This document shows positions 52,675-61,475 of a DNA stretch of 64,000 nucleotides, one piece after another. Within the stretch, counting starts at the first letter, position 1. The number at the start of each line of letters is the position of its first letter. A program made the translations under genes and the position numbers. The notes beneath the pieces were generated by a model. The model did not search any database. It saw only the letters and a list, made by a program, of their open reading frames with translations, and was not told where the DNA came from. Source of the DNA: Phycisphaerales bacterium UBA3190 (lineage in GTDB: Bacteria; Planctomycetota; Phycisphaerae; Phycisphaerales; UBA1924); the NCBI GenBank assembly GCA_002364005.1, contig DEXG01000039.1, forward strand, positions 52,513 through 116,512. The letters are read 5' to 3'.

Positions 52675-55063
52675 ACATGCCCAGGAGCTGTTCAACGAGG
52701 CGGAATCACGCGTGCATCGACGGACCGATGTGCTGTTTGGTGTTTTGTTTGTGGTGCAGTTCTTTGGGGCCGTCGTTGCGGCGTTGACGCTCACCCCGCA
52801 AACATGGGCGGGGAGCGAGAGCTCGGTGCACATCCATGTCACGGCGGGGTTGTTGCTCGGGGCGTTGCTCTGTCTGATGCCTTTGGTTTTGATTGTGTTC
52901 CGGCGTGGCGAGGCGGTGACGCGGTACACGATCGCGGTTGCCCAGATGCTGTTCTCGGCCTTGCTGATCCATCTGATGGGCGGGCGTCTTGAAACGCACT
53001 TTCATATCTTTGGGTCGCTGGCGTTCCTGGCGTTTTATCGCGACTGGCGGGTGCTGGTGCCCGCGACGGCGGTGATCGCGACCGATCACATGCTGCGTGG
53101 TTTCTTCTGGCCCGAGTCGGTGTTCGGCGTGCTGGCGGCCAGCCCGTGGCGTGCGCTTGAGCACGCCGGTTGGGTCGTGTTCGAGGATATCTTCCTTGCC
53201 GCCAGCTGTGTGCAGTCCCAGCGCGAGATGAGGGCCATCGCCGAGTCGCAGGCGCAGCTCGAGGATGCGTATCAGGAAACCGAGCGTCAGGTGCAGGAGC
53301 GGACGGCGGAACTGCGGGCGCAGGCCGAGTCGCTCTCCCAGAGTGAAGAGCGTTTCCGGATGGCGGTGCATGGTTCACAGGACGGCATCTGGGATTGGAA
53401 CCTGCAGACCAACAGCGTGTACTACGCGCCGCAGTGGAAGCAGTTGGTCGGCTGTGGGGAGGACGATATCGGGACCACGCCCGATGAGTGGTTCGGTCGG
53501 ATCGCGTCGGGGCACCTTGCGAAGTTCCATCAGGCCATCACCGAGCTGAGTGGGGGCGAGAAGGAGCTGTTGGATATTGAGCTGGAGATTACCCATGCCG
53601 ACGGTGTTTCGCGGTGGATGCTTTGCCGCGCGACTGCCCACCAGGATGAGTCTGGGAATGTGACGAGACTGGTCGGTTCGCTGGCGGATATCTCGGATCT
53701 CAAGGCGGCGCAGGAGCGTTTGCGTGTGCTGGCGCACCATGATCGCCTGACCGGGCTTCCCAACCGAGCGGTGTTTACCGAGCGTGTGAGCTACGCGTTG
53801 GCCTGTGCCAAGCGTGATGAGAACCGGCGCTTTGCGGTGCTCTTTGGCGACTTCGACGGGTTTAAGAATGTGAATGATTCCCTTGGCCATGCGATTGGTG
53901 ACGCGATGCTGATCCGTGCCGGGGAGCGCTTCCGGTCCATGCTGCGCGATGTTGATACGGTTGCCCGTATGGGTGGCGACGAGTTCGCATTGATCCTGGA
54001 TAATGTCCAGCGGCCTGAGGATGCGTTCGAGACTGCTGAGCGTCTGATTGACTCTTTCCGTGAGCCCTACAACCTCAAGGGGCACGAGGTGATCTCGACC
54101 CTGAGTCTTGGTCTGGTGATGAGCGAGCCCAAGTATGAATCTGCTGAGGCCATGCTGCGCGATGCGGACGCGGCCATGTATCAGGCCAAGACCACCGGCA
54201 AGAACTGTGTGCAGATCTTTGACGAGGAGATGCACCAGGCGGCCATGCGTCGGCTCGATACTGAGCGGGAACTCCGGGCGGCGACCCACGACTTCGAGTC
54301 CATGGACAGGGAGTTCCGCCTGCAATACCAGCCCATCGTGGAGCTGAATGGCGGGCAGATCGTCGGGTTCGAGGCATTGGTGCGGTGGGATCATCCGGTC
54401 AGCGGCATGGTCCCGCCGGACCGGTTCATCCCGATCGCAGAGGATGCGGGGATGATCATCCCGCTTGGTGAGTGGGTGTTGCAACGCGCGTGCGAGCAGG
54501 CGGTCATCTGGCGTCGCAGTCTCGGTCCCTCGCGGCCGTTCAAGGTGAATGTGAATCTCTCGCGTCGCCAGCTGATGAAGCCGGACCTGATCCCGATGCT
54601 TGAGCGGGTGATGGAGGAGACGGGTGTTCACCCGTCTGACCTGGTCCTGGAGCTGACGGAAACATCCATGATGGATGAACGAATCGACGCGGTCGAGATC
54701 ATGGGCCGGATAAAGGAGCTTGGGATCGGGATGGCGATGGACGACTTCGGGACGGGGCACTCCTCGCTGAGCTGTCTCCGCCAGTTCCCGATTCAGACGC
54801 TCAAGATCGACCGGGCCTTCCTGCTGACCATCACCGAGAAGCGTGAGTTCAGCGCGGTTGTGCAGGCGATCATTACCCTTGCCTACAACCTGAACCTCAA
54901 AGTTGTGGCCGAGGGTGTGGAGGATGCCGAGCAGCTTGTGCAGCTGCAGGCGATGGAGTGCGGGTATGCCCAGGGGTACTACTTCAGCCGCCCGGTGGAT
55001 GCGATCGATGCGACTCGATTGTTGGACGGTGGGTTGGAACAGGCGGGCAAGCGGGCTGCGTGA
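52655..55063 (+). CDS. Membrane diguanylate cyclase/phosphodiesterase (PAS-GGDEF-EAL)
   Basis: 802 residues from ATG 52655. About six N-terminal helices (residues 20-190) form a MASE-like sensor, then a coiled-coil-like linker (ESQAQLEDAYQETERQVQERTAELRAQAESLSQ) and a PAS domain (about 229-345). The GGDEF motif is intact at 440-444 (RMGGDEFALIL), and the EAL motif at 573-575 (GFEALVRW), with DDFGTGHSSLSCL and LKIDRAFLL downstream. Both catalytic signatures are present, so it may make and break cyclic-di-GMP. Upstream overlap with the RedB-like gene suggests redox input, which is inference. Confidence 0.93.
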   Translation: MQALTSKHAQELFNEAESRVHRRTDVLFGVLFVVQFFGAVVAALTLTPQTWAGSESSVHIHVTAGLLLGALLCLMPLVLIVFRRGEAVTRYTIAVAQMLFSALLIHLMGGRLETHFHIFGSLAFLAFYRDWRVLVPATAVIATDHMLRGFFWPESVFGVLAASPWRALEHAGWVVFEDIFLAASCVQSQREMRAIAESQAQLEDAYQETERQVQERTAELRAQAESLSQSEERFRMAVHGSQDGIWDWNLQTNSVYYAPQWKQLVGCGEDDIGTTPDEWFGRIASGHLAKFHQAITELSGGEKELLDIELEITHADGVSRWMLCRATAHQDESGNVTRLVGSLADISDLKAAQERLRVLAHHDRLTGLPNRAVFTERVSYALACAKRDENRRFAVLFGDFDGFKNVNDSLGHAIGDAMLIRAGERFRSMLRDVDTVARMGGDEFALILDNVQRPEDAFETAERLIDSFREPYNLKGHEVISTLSLGLVMSEPKYESAEAMLRDADAAMYQAKTTGKNCVQIFDEEMHQAAMRRLDTERELRAATHDFESMDREFRLQYQPIVELNGGQIVGFEALVRWDHPVSGMVPPDRFIPIAEDAGMIIPLGEWVLQRACEQAVIWRRSLGPSRPFKVNVNLSRRQLMKPDLIPMLERVMEETGVHPSDLVLELTETSMMDERIDAVEIMGRIKELGIGMAMDDFGTGHSSLSCLRQFPIQTLKIDRAFLLTITEKREFSAVVQAIITLAYNLNLKVVAEGVEDAEQLVQLQAMECGYAQGYYFSRPVDAIDATRLLDGGLEQAGKRAA

Positions 55064-55096
55064 GGGGGGCAGCGGCCGGCTGGTGCGCTATAGTCC

Positions 55097-56020
55097 ATGA
55101 TGAGCTTAATTGTCACTGGCACGATCGGGATCGACACGGTGGAAACACCCAGTGGCGGTCGTCATGAGGAACTTCTCGGCGGCTCTGCCGTCTATTTCGC
55201 GGCCGCGGCTTCCTTCTACTGCCCCTCACGCATGGTGGCGGCGGTGGGAGACGACTTCCCGGCCCCGTTTATGAAGACGCTTGAGTCGTTCAATGACCTT
55301 GATCTGGAGGGTTTGGAGGTTCGCAAGGGCTCCAAGACCTTCCGCTGGGGTGGCAAGTACCACGACGATATGGACCAGCGCGACACGCTGTTCACCGATC
55401 TGGGCGTGCTCGAAGAGGCCCCGCCCGTGGTGCCCGAATCGTTTAAGGATTCGCAGGTGGTCTTCCTGGCCAACTCGCACCCGATGGTGCAGATCGGGAT
55501 GCTTGAGCAGGTCAAGGAACCGGCGCTGAGCGTGGCCGACACGATGAACCTGTGGATCGATATCGCCAAGCCCGAGCTGACCCAGCTGCTGGGCATGGTC
55601 GATGGGCTGGTGCTCAACTTCGATGAGGCCGAGCAGTTTACGGGGCATCGCAACCCGGTGAGCGCGGGCAAGCACCTGCTGGAGCTTGGGCCGCGTTTCG
55701 TGGTGATCAAGAAGGGCGAGCACGGCTGCATCCTGGTGCATCGCGACGGGATCTGCGCGTTGCCGGCCTACCCGACTGAGGATGTGGTTGACCCGACCGG
55801 TGCGGGCGACTCCTTCGCCGGCGGCCTGATGGGGCGTTTGACCGCACGCGGCGGGCACGATCTGGGGTCCTACGAATCCGTGCGTGAGGCATTGGCCCAC
55901 GGCACGATCGTGGCGAGCTTCAATGTCGAATCGTTCTCCCTCGATCGCATGCGGAGCATCACCCGCGCCGATGTGAACAAGCGTTTCGATGAGTTTGCCC
56001 AGATGGTGCGCCTGGATTAA
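55097..56020 (+). CDS. PfkB-family carbohydrate kinase
   Basis: 307 residues. Ribokinase-type fold: LGGSAVYFAAAASFY near the start (GGxA of the family) and signature DPTGAGDSFAGG with catalytic Asp238 near the C-terminus. VIKKGEHGCILVH is the nucleotide-binding segment. The substrate is unknown; PfkB enzymes phosphorylate sugars, nucleosides or related alcohols. The start ATG 55097 has no strong ribosome site, and the second Met follows directly. It ends before a palindromic region. Confidence 0.9.
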   Translation: MMSLIVTGTIGIDTVETPSGGRHEELLGGSAVYFAAAASFYCPSRMVAAVGDDFPAPFMKTLESFNDLDLEGLEVRKGSKTFRWGGKYHDDMDQRDTLFTDLGVLEEAPPVVPESFKDSQVVFLANSHPMVQIGMLEQVKEPALSVADTMNLWIDIAKPELTQLLGMVDGLVLNFDEAEQFTGHRNPVSAGKHLLELGPRFVVIKKGEHGCILVHRDGICALPAYPTEDVVDPTGAGDSFAGGLMGRLTARGGHDLGSYESVREALAHGTIVASFNVESFSLDRMRSITRADVNKRFDEFAQMVRLD

Positions 56021-56145
56021 CTCGCCTCCCCCGCGCTTGCGGCGGAGGGGGTCTTGGGATAAACCGGAGCGTATGAACGGCGGAAAGCCCCCTCCGACCC
56101 GCCTTCTGCGGCCCACCTCCCCCGCAGGTGCGGGGGAGGATGCAG
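56021..56145. repeat. Palindromic intergenic element between pfkB-like and methyltransferase genes
   Basis: Two palindromic segments: CCTCCCCCGCGCTTGCGGCGGAGGGGG (near 56025-56051) and CCACCTCCCCCGCAGGTGCGGGGGAGG (near 56114-56139), joined by a pyrimidine-rich middle (CCCCCTCCGACCCGCCTTCTGCGG). It resembles the palindrome at 10206-10264. The frame through it is open, but codon content looks noncoding. Confidence 0.6.
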
Positions 56146-56171
56146 AGGACTCCGTCTTGCTGAGGTTCATC

Positions 56172-56852
56172 GTGAAGAAGAAACCCGATCGCTCGTACCT
56201 GCAGCCCTACGAAGACGCCACGCGTCGGGGTGGGGCGGGGTTTGAGTCGCAGCTGTGGATGAGCAAAGAGGCGCAGAGCACCCGCTTTGGGGTGTTGTGC
56301 GATCTCGGGCGATTCAGCGATCGTGTTGTTGCGGATCTTGGTTGCGGGGTTGGGGATTTTCCGGTGTACATGCAGGAACACCGGCCGGAATCGTTCCCCA
56401 AGTCCTACATCGGGATCGAGGGCGTGCACGCGATGGCCGAGCACGCGCGCGAGCGGATTGAGCTTGAGGGGATCGGTCGGACGCTGATCGAGGTGGGGGA
56501 CTTCGTGGCCGACGAATCGCTGCCGGACCTGCTGGTGAACGATGCGGGTGCCGAGGTGTTCGTATTCTCCGGCTCGCTGAACACGCTGGTGCAGGATCGG
56601 GCGCAGGTGGTGCTCGCTCGCTTCTGGGATGCGCTGGCCCGATCGGGTCGGGGCACGCTGATCTTCAACTTCCTGTCCTTGCGTCATAACAAGGAACGCA
56701 CCCCGGCCAACCCACCGGCGGTTCGGTTTGATCCGGTGGTGATGCTGCAATGGGCGATCGAACGCACGCCGCTGGTTCAGCTTCGCCATGAGTACCTCGG
56801 CGGGCATGACGCAACGATCGTGATGGATGTTGCGGCGACGACCGAAGTGTAA
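56172..56852 (+). CDS. Class I SAM-dependent methyltransferase
   Basis: 226 residues from GTG 56172, since GAGG lies eight bases upstream and the frame before it runs through palindromic repeats. Motif I is VADLGCGVGDFPVYM (about residue 55), followed by YIGIEGVHAMAEHARERI and GDFVADESLPDLLVND. AEVFVFSGSLN recalls motif IV. Substrate unknown. It follows a PfkB-like kinase on the same strand and converges on the cupin gene. Confidence 0.83.
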   Translation: MKKKPDRSYLQPYEDATRRGGAGFESQLWMSKEAQSTRFGVLCDLGRFSDRVVADLGCGVGDFPVYMQEHRPESFPKSYIGIEGVHAMAEHARERIELEGIGRTLIEVGDFVADESLPDLLVNDAGAEVFVFSGSLNTLVQDRAQVVLARFWDALARSGRGTLIFNFLSLRHNKERTPANPPAVRFDPVVMLQWAIERTPLVQLRHEYLGGHDATIVMDVAATTEV

Positions 56853-57233
56853 TCAGATCCACTGCTGATCGGTCACCGTCCGCTCGAGCATCTTCTCACC
56901 GGTGTGCTTTGTTGCCTCGGGTTCGAAGAGCATGACGCTCGTGCCCGGGTCGGCGATGGGGTTGTGTTGCAATCCCCTTGGGATGACGATGATCTCGCCG
57001 GGTTCGATGAGTTGTTCAGTGATGGTGCCCGACTCGTCCTGCATCTGCATGCGCAGGCGGCCGGTGAGGACCAGGAAGAGTTCGTCTTCGTTGGCGTGGT
57101 CGTGCCAGGTGAGTTCGCCTTCGAGTTTGGCGAGTTTGACCTGCTGGCCGTTGAGTTGGGCGATGATGTGGGGCGTCCAGGTCTTGTCGAACTGGCTGAG
57201 CTTCTCGTCGAGGTTGATGGGTTCAATCGTCAT
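56853..57233 (-). CDS. Cupin-domain protein
   Basis: 126 residues from ATG 57233. Single cupin barrel with the metal motif LTWHDHANEDELFLVLTGRLRMQM (two His, one Glu) and IIVIPRGLQHNP with a further His. Such small cupins bind a metal and may act as isomerase, dioxygenase or sensor. It begins inside the stop region of the alpha/beta hydrolase, overlapping by 11 bases, so it is the last gene of that operon. Confidence 0.88.
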   Translation of the reverse strand: MTIEPINLDEKLSQFDKTWTPHIIAQLNGQQVKLAKLEGELTWHDHANEDELFLVLTGRLRMQMQDESGTITEQLIEPGEIIVIPRGLQHNPIADPGTSVMLFEPEATKHTGEKMLERTVTDQQWI

Positions 57234-58974
57234 GGTTTGGCTCGGATTCCTGCTGGTCGGTGCCGAAGCGGGTGTTGATCCAGTCGGCGATGAGTTGCAT
57301 CGCGTGTGGGGCGAAGGTTTCTTCGATGTCGTTGTACTCGCCCAGTGCGCCGGTCTTGGCGGTCTGGAACATGTGGTTGAGGCCGGGCAGGGCCATGATG
57401 GTGGCGTCGTTGTGGTTGGTGAGCAGCTTGTGGAGCCCCGCGATGTTTTCCTCGGCGGGGACCTGCATGTCGAGCTCGCCGTTGATCGCCAAGACGGGGC
57501 AACGCACCGCGCCCATGAAGTCGGCGGGGTCGTACTTGAGAAAGTAGCGGGTCCAGGGGGTGCTGCTCTGGGCGACGGCGCTCTCGATGCGGGATTCATC
57601 GACGCCGAACTCTGCAAGCACCTCGGGGGTCATGATGGCGCGGATCCTCGCCTCGGCATCCTCGGCAGAGGTTGATGCGGCGGCCGCACGAGAGATCATC
57701 ATCGAGAGCTCCACGCTCTTGGAAATCTCTTCTTCGTCCGCGCCTTGAGATTGAGCGATAAGCCGATTCTGTGACTCGATGATCTTCAACGCGGGTGTGC
57801 CCGGGCCGGCGAGCATGACCATGAACGCGACATTCTGGTTGTCGTTGATGGCGATGGGGCCGATCAGGCCGCCCTCGCTGTGGCCGACGAAGCCGATGGC
57901 GTCGTGGTCGATCTCGGGGCGGGTGGTCAGGTAGGCGAAGGCGGCGTTGGCATCGGTAGCGAAGTCGGCGGAGGTGGCCTGGGCGTAGTCGCCGGTGGAT
58001 TGGTTGATGCCACGGTCGTCGTATCGCAGGACGGCGATGCCGTGGGATGTGAGGTAGTCGCTCAGCACGAGGAAAGGCTGGTGCCCAAAGACTGTTTCGT
58101 TGCGGTCCTGCGGTCCTGAGCCGGAGATCAGGATTGCTGCGGGGAAGGGGCCGTCACCTTCGGGGATGGTGAGTGTGCCGGCGAGGGTGACGCCCTCGGC
58201 GGCGGGGTTGTTGTAGGTCACATCTTCGGACTTGTAGGGGTAGGGCTCGGTGGGGACCTGCGGGCGATTGCGCGTGGTGGCGGGTTGATCGTCTGGGTCG
58301 CGGGTCAGGGTGATGGTGGCGTCTTCACGCCCGGGGAAGGTCCAGATGCCGGTGATGGTGCCGTCGTCGTTGAATGAGCCGGTGAATGTGCCCTGCGCGG
58401 CAGGGACGGCGTACGAGACCTGGCCGTCGGTGTTGGTGAGATTGGTGACGGGGATGTTGTTGGCCATCATGTCGGGCAAATCGAGCTTGGCGTGGGTGCC
58501 TGTGTCGGTGGTCTCGATATGCAGGATGACGCGGAGATCGACGCCGTTGCGGGTGATGGTGGAACGCCATGTGCCGTCGAGTCCTTCGACGACGGGCTTG
58601 TTTGGCGGGAGCCCACGCTCGAGGGTCAGCGGGAGATTCGCGCCTTGGGAGAAGGTGCCGGACCAGTGCTGGGCTTCATCGTCCCAGTCGGCTTCGTAGG
58701 TCGCGTTGATCATCGCGATGGCCAGGTGCATGTGGTCGTCTTCGATGGTGATCTCGGAGACCGGGATCTTCTGGCCGGGTGCCTGGTCGGGGGATTCGAG
58801 CACGGCGGAGAGGTTGCCGTCGTCATCGGTTGTGATGGTGACGATGAGCATCAGCTTGCCGGTGGGGATGGTGAGGGCACCGTGCCAATCGTCGGCGACG
58901 GGCTCGGGCGAGTTTGCGAAGGCGGTTGAGGCGGTGATGAGCAGGCAGAACATGATTCTGAAGATGGTCGGCAT
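57223..58974 (-). CDS. Secreted alpha/beta hydrolase with N-terminal beta domain
   Basis: 583 residues from ATG 58974 (AAGGGA upstream). A signal peptide ends near residue 20 (STAFANS). Two repeats of a beta module (about 28-125 and 130-225; WHGALTIPTGKLMLIVTITTDDDGNLSAVLESPDQ, WRSTITRNGVDLRVILHIET) precede an alpha/beta hydrolase (about 255-575) with LISGSGPQDRNE, RYDDRGINQS, nucleophile elbow GHSEGG, a late Asp (INGELDMQVP) and His (GLNHMFQ). This is the S9/acyl-hydrolase-like class with unknown substrate. Middle gene of the ArsR-SdpI-like-hydrolase-cupin operon. Confidence 0.88.
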   Translation of the reverse strand: MPTIFRIMFCLLITASTAFANSPEPVADDWHGALTIPTGKLMLIVTITTDDDGNLSAVLESPDQAPGQKIPVSEITIEDDHMHLAIAMINATYEADWDDEAQHWSGTFSQGANLPLTLERGLPPNKPVVEGLDGTWRSTITRNGVDLRVILHIETTDTGTHAKLDLPDMMANNIPVTNLTNTDGQVSYAVPAAQGTFTGSFNDDGTITGIWTFPGREDATITLTRDPDDQPATTRNRPQVPTEPYPYKSEDVTYNNPAAEGVTLAGTLTIPEGDGPFPAAILISGSGPQDRNETVFGHQPFLVLSDYLTSHGIAVLRYDDRGINQSTGDYAQATSADFATDANAAFAYLTTRPEIDHDAIGFVGHSEGGLIGPIAINDNQNVAFMVMLAGPGTPALKIIESQNRLIAQSQGADEEEISKSVELSMMISRAAAASTSAEDAEARIRAIMTPEVLAEFGVDESRIESAVAQSSTPWTRYFLKYDPADFMGAVRCPVLAINGELDMQVPAEENIAGLHKLLTNHNDATIMALPGLNHMFQTAKTGALGEYNDIEETFAPHAMQLIADWINTRFGTDQQESEPNHDD

Positions 58975-59004
58975 GGCGTTGATCCCTTGTGTGCGTGTGT
59001 TGTG

Positions 59005-59622
59005 TTATACGGGATGGTCGAGGCGCTCTTTCGAGCGGGCGTTGCGGAGGGTGGCGAGGCGGGCGAGGATGATGATGGCGATGGCGGCGGGGAAGGCGAA
59101 GAGGACGGCGGTGCCGGTCTTGTCGAGATCGATGATGATCCAGATGCCCATATAGATCAGCCCGGCCAGGACGAAGGTCCAGCCCATGAAACGCTGGAGT
59201 CTTTGGGCGCGGATGGGGTCCGCGGCGCAGCGGGTGTTGCAATCGAGGGGTGCGAGCTTTTTTGGCATGGCGTTGCCCATGACGACGAGGACGGCACCGA
59301 TGATGACGCCGACGAATCGCTTGGAGAGGTCGCCTTCGATGGTCCCGGCATCGCGCAGTGCGATGGCGATTGAAGCACCGAGGAGGATGAGTAAGGCCAT
59401 GATGATCGAGCCGACGATTTCTCGTCGTGCTTTGCTGGTGGACCAGTCGCAGCCCTTTCGCTTGGCGAGCAGGCGACTACTGAGCCAGACGCCTGCGAAT
59501 GCGGCCACAGTGATGAGCAGGGCCAGCGAGCGGCTGCTGTTTTCGGGCCAGAGGACAATGGCCATGGCGGCGTTGAGCAGCAGCAGGAGGGTTGCGAAGA
59601 TGGATTGGGTCGTTGCGTTCAT
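59005..59622 (-). CDS. SdpI-like multi-span membrane protein
   Basis: 205 residues. About five hydrophobic segments; GVIIGAVLVVMGNAMPKK, a Cys/Arg loop (DCNTRCAADPIRAQRLQRFMGW) and TFVLAGLIYMGIWII resemble the SdpI/YhfL family (GNxxPK motif, then helices). In Bacillus, SdpI is an immunity protein that works with the repressor SdpR. Here it overlaps an ArsR-type regulator gene by four bases, repeating the SdpRI arrangement. The killing factor SdpC is not present, so a toxin-immunity role is not supported. Confidence 0.7.
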   Translation of the reverse strand: MNATTQSIFATLLLLLNAAMAIVLWPENSSRSLALLITVAAFAGVWLSSRLLAKRKGCDWSTSKARREIVGSIIMALLILLGASIAIALRDAGTIEGDLSKRFVGVIIGAVLVVMGNAMPKKLAPLDCNTRCAADPIRAQRLQRFMGWTFVLAGLIYMGIWIIIDLDKTGTAVLFAFPAAIAIIILARLATLRNARSKERLDHPV

Positions 59623-59957
59623 GACTGGTTCTCGGTGGAGGGCTCGGATTGTGGCTGTTCGTGTGTTTCGGGCGGGGTTGGCGTGTCTTTGGGTTTGACA
59701 TCGAGGCCGAAGACTTGGGCGAAGCCCAGCATGGCTTCCTCGAGGACGGACATTTTGATGTGGTAGGTGATGGTGCGTCCGGACTTGATGGGTTCGATGA
59801 GGTTGGCTTCTTTGAGGACGCTGAAGTGTGCGGACATGGTGGGCTTGGAGACTTCGAAGTGCTCGGCGAGCTGGCCTGCGGTCATTGGGCGCTCGCGGAG
59901 GAGTTGGAGCACCTTGCGGCGGGTTGGGTCAGAGAGTGCCTTGAAAACGGAGTTCAT
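59619..59957 (-). CDS. ArsR-family regulator, SdpR-like
   Basis: 112 residues. Winged helix from residue 1 (VFKALSDPTRRKVLQLLRERPMTAGQLAEHFEVSKPTMSAHFSVLKEANLIE), then a Pro/Glu/Gln-rich tail. No metal-binding Cys cluster, so a metal sensor is unlikely; this fits the SdpR autorepressor branch. Overlaps the membrane protein gene by ATGA and heads a four-gene operon with the hydrolase and cupin. A short palindrome upstream (59977-59987) may be its own operator. Confidence 0.9.
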   Translation of the reverse strand: MNSVFKALSDPTRRKVLQLLRERPMTAGQLAEHFEVSKPTMSAHFSVLKEANLIEPIKSGRTITYHIKMSVLEEAMLGFAQVFGLDVKPKDTPTPPETHEQPQSEPSTENQS

Positions 59958-59976
59958 GTTCGATTGTTAGCCAAAT

Positions 59977-59987
59977 ATCGAAACGAT
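59977..59987 (-). promoter_or_regulatory. Candidate operator upstream of the ArsR-like gene
   Basis: Palindrome ATCG-AAA-CGAT, 20-30 bases upstream of the start codon, beside the AT-rich TTGGCTAACA. Position suits an autoregulatory site. It is short and could be chance. Confidence 0.35.
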
Positions 59988-60088
59988 TTCAAGTGGATGG
60001 CCCCATTTGCTTCGAAAATCTTGAAAGTCAGTGGTTTACGGGACGAACGGGCTCATTTTGGGGTGAGAAACGCGGCGAGTTAGATTTC

Positions 60089-60124
60089 TTGCATTGTTTC
60101 TGAAACAGGGCTTGTATCAGAAAC
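60089..60124 (+). promoter_or_regulatory. Candidate promoter with inverted repeat upstream of the unknown 415-residue gene
   Basis: A possible -35 TTGCAT (60089-60094) and -10 TTGTAT (60112-60117) are 17 bases apart. Perfect inverted repeat GTTTCTGA/TCAGAAAC (60096-60103 and 60117-60124) spans the spacer and -10, the usual place for a repressor operator. Confidence 0.5.
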
Positions 60125-60147
60125 AGAAATGAGTATGCTGAGGCACG

Positions 60148-61395
60148 ATGCCAGTTGAATCTGAACAACTCGAATCAGTCGGCGAGGGCTTTGAAGCCGA
60201 CACGATCGAAGCGGTGACGCAGGTCCGTGATGCGTACGCACGCATCATTGAGACGAAGTGCCCCGGCTCGAAAGCGGTCACGGCGATCAGCGATGCGTTC
60301 GGGATCCATCGCAAACTGGCCTGGCAAGTCGTAAAGGTGGCGTATGCCGACGACCCGTTTGTCGCCACCCGCCACTTGCCACCAAGCAAGAGCGTGCAGT
60401 TGTGGCTCAAGAGTGCCCGCGAGGTTGGTGTCGAGCATGACCTGATCGATGTGGCCCGCAGCGCGTGCGATCGCTTGGAATCGGTGATCAGCACCCACGC
60501 GAGCAGCCGGTCGGAGTTCGAGATGCTCATTGAGAGCATCGGTCAGACGAGCGATGTGCAGAGCGAAGAGAAATGGCGTCAGCAGGCGTTCCTGGGGAAC
60601 AGCTATACGCTCGGGGTTCAGTGCCGAACACTGATGTCGCTGAATGTGCTGATGCCCAGTTCGGACAAAGCGGATCATTTCCATTCGGTGCAGATACGTG
60701 GCCTGATGGGGTATCGCCAGACGCGTGCGAATGTGCGTTGGGTGGTGAACCAGTCGGTGCTGATCGACGACGATAACGATGAGACCCGGACGATGACGCG
60801 TGAGGCGTTGGATCCGGAGGGGGCGGCCAAATACGGCGGCGTGCCCGTGATCACCGAGCTGTGCAGCGACCCGATGCCCGCGTTGCAGCGTGTAGCCGCG
60901 GATCGTGGCATGATGCAGGACGAGTTGCTCTCGGGCGAGGTAGGACTGACGGGTCAGCGGACGCTGGTGACCGGCGAGATCCTGCGGAATATTGCGCCGA
61001 CCTATGCGACCTCAGAGGGCAAGCGGGCGCACTTTGGCGTCGCGGTCCGGATCCCGACGCAGATGCTGCACTTCGATCTGTTTGTGTACAAGGGATTGTT
61101 TGGCCAGGTGAAGCGGGAGCTTGTGGTCTTCTCTGAGCTTGTCTCGCAGATCGCCTTTGATGAGCGTGACACGATCAGCGTGAGCGACCAGATCAAGAAG
61201 CTCGGCACGGGCGTTTCGCTGGCACAGGCGCCGGATATCGCGGGCTACCCCGATCTGGCACGCTCGGTTTTCGGTCGGCTCGATGCTGATCCGGATGATT
61301 ACGAGCTGTACCGAATCCGCATGGCGTACCCGCCCTTGCCCTCTTCGGTGGTTTACAGACACAACATGCTTCCCAGAGATGGGGCGCATGGTTAA
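60148..61395 (+). CDS. Unknown conserved-looking protein of 415 residues
   Basis: From ATG 60148. The N-terminal 75 residues are helical with a helix-turn-helix-like pattern (KAVTAISDAFGIHRKLAWQVVKV). The rest has no recognised domain; GLMGYRQTRANVRWVVNQSVLIDDDND and AHFGVAVRIPTQMLHFDLFVYKGLFG suggest a beta-rich ligand-binding part. No signal or membrane helix. It may be a transcription regulator with its own operator at 60096-60124. Codon use matches the host. Confidence 0.68.
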   Translation: MPVESEQLESVGEGFEADTIEAVTQVRDAYARIIETKCPGSKAVTAISDAFGIHRKLAWQVVKVAYADDPFVATRHLPPSKSVQLWLKSAREVGVEHDLIDVARSACDRLESVISTHASSRSEFEMLIESIGQTSDVQSEEKWRQQAFLGNSYTLGVQCRTLMSLNVLMPSSDKADHFHSVQIRGLMGYRQTRANVRWVVNQSVLIDDDNDETRTMTREALDPEGAAKYGGVPVITELCSDPMPALQRVAADRGMMQDELLSGEVGLTGQRTLVTGEILRNIAPTYATSEGKRAHFGVAVRIPTQMLHFDLFVYKGLFGQVKRELVVFSELVSQIAFDERDTISVSDQIKKLGTGVSLAQAPDIAGYPDLARSVFGRLDADPDDYELYRIRMAYPPLPSSVVYRHNMLPRDGAHG

Positions 61396-61475
61396 CGAGT
61401 TGGTTCTTTCTTTTTGTGCGTGCCAAACGAGGGGGGCACGGTGGTTTGAATGTTTAGGAAAATGGAGGCTGAGAA

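Noticed and set aside
55989..56171. Extended N-terminus of the methyltransferase
   Set aside because: The extension is made of palindromic repeat sequence (Pro/Arg-rich) and lacks a ribosome site. The GTG at 56172 has GAGG at good spacing.
59005..59957. Bacillus-type SdpC toxin-immunity system
   Set aside because: Only regulator-like and SdpI-like proteins are present; no SdpC, SdpA or SdpB gene is adjacent.
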